This document shows, in pieces, positions 8,096-17,318 of a stretch of 64,000 bases of DNA. Origin of the DNA: Pseudomonas sp. 7SR1 (GTDB lineage Bacteria; Pseudomonadota; Gammaproteobacteria; Pseudomonadales; Pseudomonadaceae); the NCBI RefSeq assembly GCF_900156465.1, contig NZ_LT707064.1, positions 5,471,001-5,535,000 on the forward strand. Reading direction: 5' to 3'. Every line of letters begins with the position of its first letter. The stretch's first letter is position 1. The position numbers and the translations under genes are program-made. The notes beneath the pieces are model-generated. The model saw only the letters and a program-made list of their open reading frames with translations. It did no database searches and was not told the DNA's origin.

Positions 8096-9121
8096 ATGGC
8101 TTTCGTGCAACTTGAAGACTTGAGTAAACGTTACGGCGACATCGACGCCGTGGTCGCCACCAACCTCTCGGTGGAAAAAGGCGAGTTCGTCTCGCTGCTG
8201 GGGCCGTCCGGCTGCGGCAAGACCACCACGCTGCAGATGATCGCCGGCTTCGTCGAGGTCAGCAGCGGCCGCATCCTGCTGGACGGTCGCGACATCACCC
8301 ACGCCAAGCCGGCAAGCCGGGGCCTGGGGGTGGTGTTCCAGAGTTATGCGCTGTTCCCCCACATGACCGTCCGGGACAATGTCGCCTTCGGCCTGCGCAT
8401 GCGCAAAATCCCCAACGCCGAGCTGCAGCCACGGGTGGATCGGGTGCTCAAACTGGTACGCCTGGACCGGCATGCCGAGCGCTACCCGCGCGAACTCTCG
8501 GGCGGCCAGCGCCAACGCGTGGCATTGGCCCGGGCGCTGGTGATCGAGCCGCCGGTGCTGTTGCTCGACGAGCCGCTGTCCAACCTCGACGCCAACCTGC
8601 GCGAAGAAATGCAATTCGAGATTCGCCGCATCCAGCGGGAGGTCGGCATCACCACCTTGATGGTGACCCACGACCAATCCGAAGCGCTGTCCATCAGCGA
8701 CCGGGTCGTGGTGATGCAGGCCGGGCGCATCACTCAGATCGACGCGCCGTATACCCTCTACGAACACCCACGCACCACCTTCATTTCCGGCTTCGTCGGC
8801 AAGGCCAACCTGTTGCCCGGCGCACGGGACAGCGCCGGTGTCATCCAGGCCTGCCCTCTTGGCAACGGGGACCTGACCCTGAGCCTGCGCCCGGAAAAGA
8901 TCGACCTGTGCCCGGCAGGTACGGGGCGCCTGCAAGGCACCATCGTCAATCGCTTCTTCCTGGGCAGCCAGTGGCTCTACGGTGTCTCGACCAGCCTGGG
9001 CGAGTTGTGCGTGGTGCGCCGCAACGATGGCGGCGCTCCCATCACCGAAGGCACGGTCGTCGGCCTTGACTGGGACCCGGCATTGCTGCGCGTGCTGAGT
9101 GTGGACGAGGTGCGGGCATGA
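8096..9121 (+). CDS. ABC transporter ATP-binding protein, polyamine/opine (PotA) type
   Basis: 341 residues from MAFVQLED; the longer frame is disfavoured because the PotA fold starts here. Walker A is GPSGCGKTT (36-44), the signature is LSGGQRQR, Walker B is VLLLDEPLSNLD, followed by the H-loop MVTHDQSEAL. The C-terminal TOBE-like part (LSLRPEKIDL) fits PotA/FbpC/UgpC ATPases. It is the first gene of a seven-gene operon and its stop overlaps the ATG of the first permease. Confidence 0.93.
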   Translation: MAFVQLEDLSKRYGDIDAVVATNLSVEKGEFVSLLGPSGCGKTTTLQMIAGFVEVSSGRILLDGRDITHAKPASRGLGVVFQSYALFPHMTVRDNVAFGLRMRKIPNAELQPRVDRVLKLVRLDRHAERYPRELSGGQRQRVALARALVIEPPVLLLDEPLSNLDANLREEMQFEIRRIQREVGITTLMVTHDQSEALSISDRVVVMQAGRITQIDAPYTLYEHPRTTFISGFVGKANLLPGARDSAGVIQACPLGNGDLTLSLRPEKIDLCPAGTGRLQGTIVNRFFLGSQWLYGVSTSLGELCVVRRNDGGAPITEGTVVGLDWDPALLRVLSVDEVRA

Positions 9122-9987
9122 AGCGCCTGGACGCCATACGCCGGGGCCGCCAGGGTTACCTGATGTCCGCACCGGCCCTGGCCCTGTACCTGGGCTTGCT
9201 GGTCATTCCCCTGGGCCTGACGCTGGTGCTGTCGTTCAATGTCTTCGACTATGGCTCGGGCATCGACAGCAACGCCTACACCTTCGAGCACTACGTCAGC
9301 CTGCTGGGCGATCCGTACTTCTACGAGATCTTTCTGCGCACTTTCTGGATCAGCGCCCTGACCACGCTGCTGTGCGTGGCGATCGGCGTGCCCGAGGCGT
9401 ACATCCTCAGCCGCATGGGCGCCCCATGGCGTTCGATTTTCCTGATCCTGATTCTCACGCCGCTGCTGATTTCGGTGGTGGTGCGCGCCTTCGGCTGGAG
9501 CCTGCTGCTGGGCGCCGATGGCCTGGTCAACCAGACATTGCTGGCCCTCGGCGGCTCGCCGATGAAGCTGCTCTACACACCGTTCGCCGTGGTCATCGCC
9601 CTGGTACACGTGATGTTGCCGTTCATGGTCATTCCGGTCTGGACCTCGTTGCAGAAGCTCGATCCGGCGGCGGAACAGGCCGCGCTGTCCCTGGGCGCCA
9701 GCCAGTTCACGGTGATACGCAAGGTGGTGCTGCCGCAGATCATGCCCGGCGTGCTTTCCGGCACCCTGATCGTGTTCGGCCTGGCCGCCAGCTCCTTCGC
9801 CATCCCCGGCCTGTTGGGCGGACGTCGCCTGAAGATGGTCGCCACGCTGATCTACGACCAGTACCTGTCGGAGCTCAACTGGCCCATGGGCGCCGCCATC
9901 GCCATCGCGCTGCTGTTGCTCAACCTGCTGATCATGCTGTCGTGGAATCGCATGATCGAAGGCCGCTACAAGAAGTCATTGGGGTAA
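9118..9987 (+). CDS. ABC transporter permease (PotB type)
   Basis: 289 residues with about six membrane helices. The EAA loop is present (EQAALSLGASQFTVIRKVVLP, read here as QAALSLGASQ followed by FTVIRKVVLPQ). It overlaps the ATPase gene by four bases and is followed by the second permease after six bases, so the two form the membrane channel of one importer. Confidence 0.92.
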   Translation: MKRLDAIRRGRQGYLMSAPALALYLGLLVIPLGLTLVLSFNVFDYGSGIDSNAYTFEHYVSLLGDPYFYEIFLRTFWISALTTLLCVAIGVPEAYILSRMGAPWRSIFLILILTPLLISVVVRAFGWSLLLGADGLVNQTLLALGGSPMKLLYTPFAVVIALVHVMLPFMVIPVWTSLQKLDPAAEQAALSLGASQFTVIRKVVLPQIMPGVLSGTLIVFGLAASSFAIPGLLGGRRLKMVATLIYDQYLSELNWPMGAAIAIALLLLNLLIMLSWNRMIEGRYKKSLG

Positions 9988-9993
9988 TTCGTC

Positions 9994-10788
9994 ATGTCCA
10001 GGAACGGTCCTTTCGCCCTGTTGTTTCATAGCCTGGTGGTGGTGTTCATGCTGGCGCCGCTGGTGGTGGTCTGCCTGGTTGCCTTCACTCCGGAGAACAC
10101 CCTGAGCCTGCCGACCACGGAGTTTTCCCTGCGTTGGTTCCGCGCGGTGTTCGAGCGTGCGGATTTCGTCGATGCGTTCTACAACAGCCTGGTGCTGGCG
10201 TTCTGCGCAGCCTCGCTGGCGACGTTGATCGCGGTGCCGGCGGCCCTGGCGATCACCCGCCTCGAGTTTCCCGGCCGGGATTTCTTCAACGGTCTGTTCC
10301 TGTCGCCCATCATCATCCCCCATCTGGTACTGGGCGTGGCGCTGTTGCGGCTGTTCGCGCTGATGGGCGTGAACGGCAACTTCACCTGGCTGATCTTCGC
10401 CCACGTGCTGGTCATCACGCCCTATGTGCTGCGTCTGGTCCTGGCCTCGGCCATCGGCCTGGATCGCAGCGCCGAACAGGCGGCGCAATCGCTGGGAGCC
10501 GGGCGGTTCACGCTGTTTCGGCAGATCACCCTGCCGATGATCCTGCCCGGGGTGGCCGGAGGTTGGTTGCTGGCGTTCATCAACAGTTTCGACGAGGTCA
10601 CGCTGTCGATCTTCGTCACCTCGCCGGCGACACAGACTTTGCCGGTGCGCATGTACGTCTACGCCACCGAGTCCATCGACCCGATGATGGCGGCGGTGTC
10701 GGCGCTGGTCATTGCGCTTACCGCGCTGACCATGATTCTGCTCGACCGGGTTTATGGCCTGGACCGGGTCCTGGTAGGCAAACAATGA
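9994..10788 (+). CDS. ABC transporter permease (PotC type)
   Basis: 264 residues with six predicted membrane helices and the EAA loop EQAAQSLGAGRFTLFRQITL. It pairs with the PotB-type permease just upstream. Eight bases separate its stop from the ferredoxin-like subunit gene, so transport and oxidation genes share one message. Confidence 0.92.
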   Translation: MSRNGPFALLFHSLVVVFMLAPLVVVCLVAFTPENTLSLPTTEFSLRWFRAVFERADFVDAFYNSLVLAFCAASLATLIAVPAALAITRLEFPGRDFFNGLFLSPIIIPHLVLGVALLRLFALMGVNGNFTWLIFAHVLVITPYVLRLVLASAIGLDRSAEQAAQSLGAGRFTLFRQITLPMILPGVAGGWLLAFINSFDEVTLSIFVTSPATQTLPVRMYVYATESIDPMMAAVSALVIALTALTMILLDRVYGLDRVLVGKQ

Positions 10789-10795
10789 GGGCGCC

Positions 10796-11086
10796 ATGGC
10801 TCTGCTGAAACGACTGGCCGAAGGCGACCGCCCGGCCCTGGACTTTACCCTGGACGGCATGCCGGCGACCGGTCTGCTGGGAGACACCTTGCTGACCGCG
10901 GTGCTGACCTGCAGCGACCACTTGCGCGGCAGCGATTTCAGCGCCCAGCCCCGGGCCGGTTTCTGCCTGATGGGCGCATGCCAGGATTGCTGGGTGCGCC
11001 TGGGTGACGGCCGCCGCGTGCGGGCCTGCTCCACACTGCTGGAAGCCGGACAGCAGATCACTCGCGAGCCGGGGCGCCAGATATGA
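10796..11086 (+). CDS. (2Fe-2S) ferredoxin-like subunit of a flavin dehydrogenase (HcnA-like)
   Basis: 96 residues. FCLMGACQDCW and VRAC supply the C-x4-C-x2-C...C plant-ferredoxin-type cluster ligands. This small protein matches HcnA, the sarcosine-oxidase alpha N-terminus and the gamma subunit of D-hydroxyproline/opine dehydrogenases. It would carry electrons between the two flavin subunits encoded next. The start ATG has a weak ribosome-binding site (GAGGGCGCC). Confidence 0.88.
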   Translation: MALLKRLAEGDRPALDFTLDGMPATGLLGDTLLTAVLTCSDHLRGSDFSAQPRAGFCLMGACQDCWVRLGDGRRVRACSTLLEAGQQITREPGRQI

Positions 11087-11129
11087 ATCCATGTACGTGG
11101 CATGGCACTGCCAACTCCCCGAGGTGGTC

Positions 11130-12485
11130 ATGAAACCCATCGCCATCGTCGGCGCCGGCCCGGCCGGGATCCGTGCCGCCCAGACCCTGGTCGCCCATGG
11201 CGTCTTTCCGGTCCTGCTGGACGAGGCCGCCCGTGGTGGCGGACAGATCTATCGGCGCCAACCGGCCAATTTCAAACGCTCGCCCGCCGCGCTGTATGGC
11301 TTCGAGGCAAACAAAGCCAACGCTCTCCACCAGACCCTCGACGAGCTGCGCGAGCAACTCGACTACCGCCCCGACACCCTGGTGTGGAACGCCGAGGCCG
11401 GCCTGCTGGACACCCTGCATGAAGGCCGCGCCGCCCGTCTCGAGTACGCCAGTGTGATCGTCGCGACAGGCGCCACCGACCGGATCCTGCCCGTGCCAGG
11501 CTGGACCTTGCCAGGAGTCTACAGCCTGGGCGCGGCCCAGATCGCGTTGAAGTTCCAGGGCTGCGCCATTGGCGAGCGGGTGGTGTTCGCCGGCAGCGGC
11601 CCCTTGCTCTATCTGGTGGCTTATCAATACGCCAAGGCCGGTGCCAACGTGGTCGCGGTGCTCGACAGCTCGCCCTTCAGTAGCCAGGCTCGGGCCCTGC
11701 CCGGCTTGTTGAAGCAGCCCCTCACCCTCGCCAAGGGCCTCTATTACCGCGGCTGGCTGGCCGCCCACGGCATCGCCGTGCACCAGGGCGCGAGCCTGAC
11801 GCATATCGAGGGCGAACGACGGGTTCGCTCAGTGCGATGGCGCGACACCCAAGGCGAGCAGTCCATCGCTTGCGATGCGCTGGCTTTCGCCCACGGCTTG
11901 CGCAGCGAAACCCAACTGGCCGACCTGCTGGGCTGCCAGTTCACCTGGCAACCCCTCAACCGCGCCTGGCTGCCCCAACGAGACCACGCCGGTCGCAGCA
12001 GCGTGCCCGGTGTCTACCTGGCCGGTGACGGCGCCGGCATCATGGGTGCCGATGCCGCGGAAATGGCCGGCGAGCGGGCGGCCCTGGCCGCACTGGAAGA
12101 TCTCGGTTACCGGGTCGATCCGCAGCGATGCGCTCAGCTGGAACAGACCCTGGAACGCATCGGCCATTTCCGACAAGGCCTGGAACGTGCCTTCGCTTTC
12201 CCCGAGAACTGGGCCAAGGATGCTGCCGACGAGCTGATGATATGCCGCTGCGAAGAAGTCAGCGCCGGCGACATCCGCAGCGTGGTGGCTGAAGGTCACT
12301 GGGAGATCAACCGGGTCAAGGCCCATTGCCGGGTCGGCATGGGCCGTTGCCAGGGCCGCATGTGCGGTGCCGCCGCGGCGGAAATCATCGCCAGCGCAAG
12401 CGCCCGCCCCGTCTGTGGGATCGGTCGCCTGCGGGCGCAGGCACCGATCAAGCCGTTGCCCTTTGGCCTGGAGGTCGAGCCGTGA
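11130..12485 (+). CDS. FAD/NAD(P)-binding dehydrogenase subunit with BFD-like (2Fe-2S) tail (HcnB-like)
   Basis: 451 residues from an ATG with GAGGTGG five bases upstream; an in-frame ATG at 11091 is the alternative. The FAD dinucleotide fold starts at once (IAIVGAGPAGIRAA), a second dinucleotide fold is near GERVVFAGSGP, and VYLAGDGAGIMGA binds FAD. The C-terminus carries cysteines CRCEEV, CRVGMGRC and GRMCG, a BFD-like (2Fe-2S) domain. This corresponds to HcnB, OoxA/NoxA and the alpha subunit of D-hydroxyproline dehydrogenase. It overlaps the next gene by four bases. Confidence 0.9.
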   Translation: MKPIAIVGAGPAGIRAAQTLVAHGVFPVLLDEAARGGGQIYRRQPANFKRSPAALYGFEANKANALHQTLDELREQLDYRPDTLVWNAEAGLLDTLHEGRAARLEYASVIVATGATDRILPVPGWTLPGVYSLGAAQIALKFQGCAIGERVVFAGSGPLLYLVAYQYAKAGANVVAVLDSSPFSSQARALPGLLKQPLTLAKGLYYRGWLAAHGIAVHQGASLTHIEGERRVRSVRWRDTQGEQSIACDALAFAHGLRSETQLADLLGCQFTWQPLNRAWLPQRDHAGRSSVPGVYLAGDGAGIMGADAAEMAGERAALAALEDLGYRVDPQRCAQLEQTLERIGHFRQGLERAFAFPENWAKDAADELMICRCEEVSAGDIRSVVAEGHWEINRVKAHCRVGMGRCQGRMCGAAAAEIIASASARPVCGIGRLRAQAPIKPLPFGLEVEP

Positions 12486-13597
12486 TCGACGTAGACGTGA
12501 TCATCATCGGCGGCGGTATCGTCGGCGCCTCGGCGGCCTTGTTCCTGAGCAAGGCCGGACGCCGGGTGGCGTTGCTGGAGCGCGATTTCTGCGGCGCTCA
12601 CTCCAGCGGCGTGAATTATGGCGGCGTGCGGCGCCAGGGGCGGCCACTGTCGCAACTGCCGTTGTCGCAACGGGCCCACGAAATCTGGAGCCAGTTGCCG
12701 CAGCTGATCGGCATCGACGGTGAATACCAGCGCAGCGGCCACTTGAAACTGGCCCGCAGCGCCGAGGACCTGCGGGCACTGCACGATTATGCCAGCGCCA
12801 GCCAGGGCTTCGGCCTCGATCTGCAACTGCTCGATCGCGATGAGCTGCATGCCCGTTTCCCTTGGGTCGGTGCCGTCGCGGTCGGGGCCTCCTTCTGCCC
12901 GGAGGATGGTCACGCCAATCCACGGCTGGTGTCCCCCGCCTTCGCCCAGGCCGCTCGCCGGCATGGCGCCCAGGTCCATGAACAATGCGCCGTCGACAGC
13001 GTGGAGCACGATGGCCAGCGCTTTACCGTGCGTACCCGGGTGGGCCCGCGGCTCCAGGCTCCCTGGCTGTTGAACTGTGCTGGCGCCTGGGCCAGCCATT
13101 TCGCCGCGCAGTTCGGCGAAGCCGTGCCCATGCATGCCGGGCACCCGGCGATGCTGGTCACCGAACCACTGCCCCTGGTGATGGATGCCAGCACTGGGGT
13201 GGAAGGCGGCGGGATCTATGCGCGCCAGGTCGCTCGGGGCAATTGCGTGCTGGGCGGCGGCCAGGGTTTCGCCCTGGACGAGGCCCGCGCCCGACCCGGG
13301 CAGAACGCGGTGCTCGAAATCCTGCGCCAGGCGGTCGAACTCTACCCGTTCCTGGAGGGTGCCCAGGCCATCCGTACCTGGAGCGGCACCGAAGGTTACC
13401 TGCCCGATCGCCAACCGGTGATCGGCCCCAGCAGCACCCAACCCGGCCTGTTGCACGCGTTCGGCTTTGCCGGCGCGGGCTTCCAGATCGGCCCCGCGGT
13501 GGGCCAGGCGCTCACCGAAATCATCTGTTGCGGCGCTTCGAACACGTCGCTGGATGCGTTTTCCATCACCCGGTTCCACTCCATCTCCGTTGCTTGA
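12482..13597 (+). CDS. FAD-dependent D-amino-acid oxidase/dehydrogenase family catalytic subunit (HcnC-like)
   Basis: 371 residues from a GTG that overlaps the upstream TGA. The N-terminal DVIIIGGGIVGASAA is the FAD Rossmann motif, and the C-terminal GLLHAFGFAGAGFQIGPAVG closes the DAO fold. It matches HcnC, OoxB and glycine/D-hydroxyproline oxidase beta subunits, which take a hydride from the C-N bond of an amine or amino acid. With the two upstream proteins it should make a heterotrimeric membrane-associated dehydrogenase. The substrate is probably what the flanking transporter imports. Confidence 0.9.
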   Translation: MIDVDVIIIGGGIVGASAALFLSKAGRRVALLERDFCGAHSSGVNYGGVRRQGRPLSQLPLSQRAHEIWSQLPQLIGIDGEYQRSGHLKLARSAEDLRALHDYASASQGFGLDLQLLDRDELHARFPWVGAVAVGASFCPEDGHANPRLVSPAFAQAARRHGAQVHEQCAVDSVEHDGQRFTVRTRVGPRLQAPWLLNCAGAWASHFAAQFGEAVPMHAGHPAMLVTEPLPLVMDASTGVEGGGIYARQVARGNCVLGGGQGFALDEARARPGQNAVLEILRQAVELYPFLEGAQAIRTWSGTEGYLPDRQPVIGPSSTQPGLLHAFGFAGAGFQIGPAVGQALTEIICCGASNTSLDAFSITRFHSISVA

Positions 13598-13615
13598 TAG
13601 AGGAAGGTCGCGCCA

Positions 13616-14662
13616 ATGAATAACGTCAAACGCACTGCACTTCTGGGTATTTCCTGCTTGAGCGCCTTGCTCGGTATCGGCCAGGCACACGCCGAACCGA
13701 CGCTCTACCTGGGCATGAACGGCGGAACCATGGAGCGGCTCTACGCCGACAAGGTCCTGCCGACGTTCGAGAAGGCCAACAACGTCAAGGTCGTGATCGT
13801 GCCCGGCACGTCCGCCGACATCCTGGCGAAGGTACAAGCCAGCAAGGACAATCCACAGATGCATGTCATGTTCCTGGATGACGGCATCATGTACCGCGCC
13901 ATCGCCATGGGCCTGTGCGACAGACTCGAGGACAACCCGACCCTGGCGCAGATTCCGGCCAAGGGGCGCATCAAGGACCAGGCCGTGGCAGTGAGTCTCG
14001 GTGTCACGGGACTTGCCTACAACACGCGGTTGTTCAAGGAAAAAGGCTGGAACGCTCCTACATCCTGGATGGACATGGCCGACCCGCGCTTCAAGGACAA
14101 GCTGGTGTTCCAGTCGGTGGCCTCATCGACCTTCGGCCTGCACGGCTTCCTGATGTTCAACCGCATCCAGGGCGGCAATGAAACCGACGTGGAACCGGGC
14201 TTCAAGGCCTGGCCGGACACTGTCGGGCGCAACGTGCTGGAATACATCCCCAGCTCGGCGAAGATTTCCGAAATGCTGCAAACCGACGAAGCGGCGCTGT
14301 TCCCACTGACGCCTACCCAGGTGACTGCCCTCAAGCTCAAGGGCATGCCGGTCGAATACGCACAACCGAAGGAAGGCGCGGTAGTGCTCAACGTGGCCGA
14401 ATGCGCCATCGCCCGCAACACCCAGCCTGAACTGGCGCAGAAACTCGCCGCCTTCCTGTTGACGCCCGAAGCCCAGGCCATCGCCCTGGAAGAAGGCGAC
14501 CAGATCCCGTCCAACCCCAACACCCCGACCACCGACAAGACTCGCGGCCAGGTGGAGGCGATGAAGCAATACCTGGAAACCGCCATTGCCGTGGATTGGG
14601 ACCAGGTCAACGAACAGCGTCCGGCCTGGAATGCGCGGTGGAACCGCAGCATCGAACGCTAG
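13616..14662 (+). CDS. Periplasmic substrate-binding protein of the polyamine-type ABC transporter
   Basis: 348 residues with a signal peptide (residues 1-26, cleavage after AHA). The mature part has the PotD/extracellular solute-binding type 2 fold (TLYLGMNGGTMERLY, VGVT-like GVTGLAYNT, and the C-terminal helices with WDQV). It is the last gene of the operon and completes the ATPase-permease-permease importer. The ligand cannot be told from sequence; polyamines, opines or other cationic amines are typical of this class. Confidence 0.9.
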   Translation: MNNVKRTALLGISCLSALLGIGQAHAEPTLYLGMNGGTMERLYADKVLPTFEKANNVKVVIVPGTSADILAKVQASKDNPQMHVMFLDDGIMYRAIAMGLCDRLEDNPTLAQIPAKGRIKDQAVAVSLGVTGLAYNTRLFKEKGWNAPTSWMDMADPRFKDKLVFQSVASSTFGLHGFLMFNRIQGGNETDVEPGFKAWPDTVGRNVLEYIPSSAKISEMLQTDEAALFPLTPTQVTALKLKGMPVEYAQPKEGAVVLNVAECAIARNTQPELAQKLAAFLLTPEAQAIALEEGDQIPSNPNTPTTDKTRGQVEAMKQYLETAIAVDWDQVNEQRPAWNARWNRSIER

Positions 14663-14885
14663 GGCTTGCCTGAAAAGACGCCAGGCGACGACCGTCACCC
14701 AGGCGCTTTTTTTGTACAACGCGAGGGGTAAACCGTGGCGCAGCAAGCGCTGTCCTGAAGCCTGGCATAAGGTGTGTCAGACTGTTCGGGTTGTGGCGTT
14801 GGGTTGCCTTGCAGCCCCTCGCCACAAGGTTCTGTGTCAGGCCCGATGGCTGCAGACTCCTTTCCTGATCGACAGCGAATTTTCC

Positions 14886-16220
14886 ATGGACACCCTCGCC
14901 CAACTCCGCGCCGGCCAACTGTCGGGGACCACCCGATTGAAACTGGCATGTGGCCTGACGAAATTCCCCCGGGAAATCTTCGAGCTGGCCGACTCCCTAG
15001 AGATCCTCGACCTCAGCGGCAATCAGCTCGATACATTGCCCGACGACTTGCATCGGCTGAGCCGATTGCGCGTGCTGTTCTGCTCGGACAACCGCTTCAC
15101 TGAACTGCCCGAATGCCTGGGCCGCTGCGCCGCCCTGACCATGGTCGGCTTCAAGGCCAACCGCATCGAACGTGTCACGGGGGCAGCCCTGCCGCCGCTG
15201 TTGCGCTGGCTGATCCTGACCGACAACCGCATCAGTCGATTGCCGGATGAACTGGGGCGACGCCCCCATCTGCAGAAACTCATGCTGGCCGGCAACCGAT
15301 TGCAGCAGCTACCGCAAAGCCTGGGGCAATGCCAGCGACTCGAACTGCTGCGCGTCGCCGCCAACCGCCTGGTGGAGTTGCCGCAATGGCTGTCGACATT
15401 GCCCAGCCTCAGCTGGCTGGCCTACGCCGGCAATCCGCTGGAGCCCCAGGCCAATGCCGCCCCGTTGAACGCCACGCCCGCCATCGACTGGTCGCAACTG
15501 GCTCTGCGACAGCGGCTGGGGGAAGGCGCCTCGGGTGTGATCCACCGGGCCCGATGGCAACCGCCGGGCCAGGCGGCCAGGGAGGTTGCGGTGAAACTCT
15601 ATAAAGGCGAAATGACCAGCGATGGCTCGCCATTGCACGAAATGCACGCCTGCATCACCGCCGGCAGGCATCCGAACCTGATCGAGGTACTGGGTCAGGT
15701 GGCCGGTCATCCCCAGGGGCAGGCCGGGCTGGTGATGGCCCTGGTGGAGCCCAGCTATCGCAACCTGGCCGGACTGCCCAGCCTGGCCTCCTGCACTCGC
15801 GATGTATATGCCGATGAACTGCGCTTGAGTCTGCCCGTAACGTTGCGCATCGCCCACGGCATCGCCTCGGTGGGGGCGCATCTCCATTGCCAAGGGCTCA
15901 CCCATGGTGATCTGTACGGACACAACATTCTATTCAATGACCAAGGCGACTGCCTGTTGGGAGATTTCGGCGCAGCGTCGTTCCACGACACCCCGGACAG
16001 CGCGCAGACCCGGGCATTGCAACGTATCGAAGTGCGGGCCTTTGGGATTCTGCTGGGGGAACTGCTGGAGCGGGTCGAACCCGGCGTCGTGGAGCTTGGA
16101 ACACTGGAAGAATTGAAGGCGCGCTGTTGTCAGCCGCAGGTACTGGCTCGGCCGGGGTTTGATGAGATTGAGGGTTTGCTTAGCGAACTCAAGCGAATTG
16201 ATCACTCCCATACCCACTGA
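14886..16220 (+). CDS. Leucine-rich-repeat protein with a C-terminal protein kinase domain
   Basis: 444 residues. Residues 18-185 hold about seven LRRs (LEILDLSGNQLDTLP, LRVLFCSDNRFTELP, LQKLMLAGNRLQQLP). Residues 205-440 form a eukaryotic-like Ser/Thr kinase: glycine loop GEGASG at 212-217, VAVKLYK with K237, a candidate alpha-C glutamate E252, catalytic loop HGDLYGHN with D342 and N347, and DFG at 360-362. The HRD arginine is glycine, so it is a non-RD kinase. There is no signal peptide or membrane helix, so it is probably cytosolic or an effector. The gene stands alone between the ABC operon and a REPIN. LRR plus kinase in this order resembles a minimal LRRK- or plant-kinase-like architecture; targets are unknown. 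Confidence 0.9.
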   Translation: MDTLAQLRAGQLSGTTRLKLACGLTKFPREIFELADSLEILDLSGNQLDTLPDDLHRLSRLRVLFCSDNRFTELPECLGRCAALTMVGFKANRIERVTGAALPPLLRWLILTDNRISRLPDELGRRPHLQKLMLAGNRLQQLPQSLGQCQRLELLRVAANRLVELPQWLSTLPSLSWLAYAGNPLEPQANAAPLNATPAIDWSQLALRQRLGEGASGVIHRARWQPPGQAAREVAVKLYKGEMTSDGSPLHEMHACITAGRHPNLIEVLGQVAGHPQGQAGLVMALVEPSYRNLAGLPSLASCTRDVYADELRLSLPVTLRIAHGIASVGAHLHCQGLTHGDLYGHNILFNDQGDCLLGDFGAASFHDTPDSAQTRALQRIEVRAFGILLGELLERVEPGVVELGTLEELKARCCQPQVLARPGFDEIEGLLSELKRIDHSHTH

Positions 16221-16234
16221 GCTCACCCATCCTG

Positions 16235-16355
16235 GTGGCGAGGGGATTTATCCCCGTCGGGGCGCGAAGCGGCCCCGATGCAAACGACCTGACGCACCGC
16301 GATGTCGGGTTTTAGGGCTGCTTCGCAGCCCAACGGGGATAAATCCCCTCGCCAC
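16235..16355. repeat. REPIN (paired REP palindromes)
   Basis: A perfect 23-bp inverted repeat bounds the element (16235-16257 and 16333-16355, core GAGGGGATTTATCCCC). Two further hairpins lie inside: TCGGGGC/GCCCCGA near 16257-16279 and GGGCTGC/GCAGCCC near 16315-16331. The architecture is that of a mobilised REP doublet of fluorescent pseudomonads. It lies between the LRR-kinase and YebC-paralogue genes. Confidence 0.85.
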
Positions 16356-16362
16356 GGGAAAC

Positions 16363-16380
16363 CTGTGTTTCACAACACAG
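16363..16380 (-). terminator. Hairpin downstream of the YebC paralogue
   Basis: CTGTGTT and AACACAG form a 7-bp stem with a 4-nt loop 16 bp after the yebC-type stop on the minus strand, followed by GTTTCCC. A weak intrinsic terminator is likely. Confidence 0.45.
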
Positions 16381-16395
16381 AGGCTGACCTTCGTC

Positions 16396-17100
16396 TCAGC
16401 CGGCCAGACCGACGAACATGTCCTGCACGTCGTCATGGTTGTCGAGGCCCTCCAGGAAGGCTTCGACTTCGGCCATCTGTTCGTCGGTCAGGCCGCTGAC
16501 CGGGTTCTTGGGCTGGTAGCCCAGCTTGGCGGACAGCACGGTGAAGCCTTGCTCCGGCAACGCCTTCTGTACGGCGTCAAGGTCGGTCGGATCGGTGATG
16601 AACAGGGTCGCGCCCTCTTCGCCCGGCTCGAAATCCTGGGCACCGGCCTCGATGGCGGCCATTTCCGGATCGGCGTCCGGGGTGTCCGGCGTGGCCTCGA
16701 TCATGCCTACATGGTTGAAATCCCATGCCACCGAACCTGAAGCGCCCAGTTGGCCCTTGCGGAAGGCGACGCGGATCTCGGCAACGGTGCGGTTGATGTT
16801 GTCGGTCACGCACTCGACGATCAGCGGCACCTGATGCGGCGCGAACCCTTCGTAGGTGACGCGGTGGTATTGCACGGTTTCGCCGAGCTGTCCGGAGCCC
16901 TTCTTGATGGCTCGCTCCAGGGTCTCGCGGGGCATGGAGGCCTTCTTGGCCTGTTCGACCACCAGTCGCAGGTGGGCATTGGTGGCGACATCGGCGCCGT
17001 TTCGCGCGGCAATACTGATTTCCTTCACCAGTTTGCCGAAGATCTTGCCCTTGGCGTTGGCAGCCGCTTCTTTGTGTTTAACCTTCCACTGTGCGCCCAT
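16396..17100 (-). CDS. YebC/PmpR family protein (YeeN-like paralogue)
   Basis: 234 residues covering the whole YebC three-domain fold. The opening [13 protein letters not shown] differs from the canonical MAGHSKW start, so this is the second, YeeN-like paralogue rather than the one next to ruvC. Conserved blocks include [31 protein letters not shown] and ASGSVAWDF. Family members bind DNA as regulators, and some relieve ribosome stalling at proline-rich stretches. No operon partner is present. Confidence 0.9.
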   Translation of the reverse strand: MGAQWKVKHKEAAANAKGKIFGKLVKEISIAARNGADVATNAHLRLVVEQAKKASMPRETLERAIKKGSGQLGETVQYHRVTYEGFAPHQVPLIVECVTDNINRTVAEIRVAFRKGQLGASGSVAWDFNHVGMIEATPDTPDADPEMAAIEAGAQDFEPGEEGATLFITDPTDLDAVQKALPEQGFTVLSAKLGYQPKNPVSGLTDEQMAEVEAFLEGLDNHDDVQDMFVGLAG

Positions 17101-17318
17101 TACTCACTCTCTTGTCTGACGCGCCGAGACATCTGCCGGCCGGCGCTGTGGCGCAAGTTTATACGGCCTAAACCGGCTGATCGACCAAAAAATGCAGCCG
17201 GGGAATCGACATTTCCGCAACGTAGCGTAGGGAATTTCTGAAACTGCGCTTCGCCCCCTCCGTTTTGCCCAAGGGTTTCGTACCCTCGTTGCCTCCTCTT
17301 CTCCAAGTAAGCACCGCA

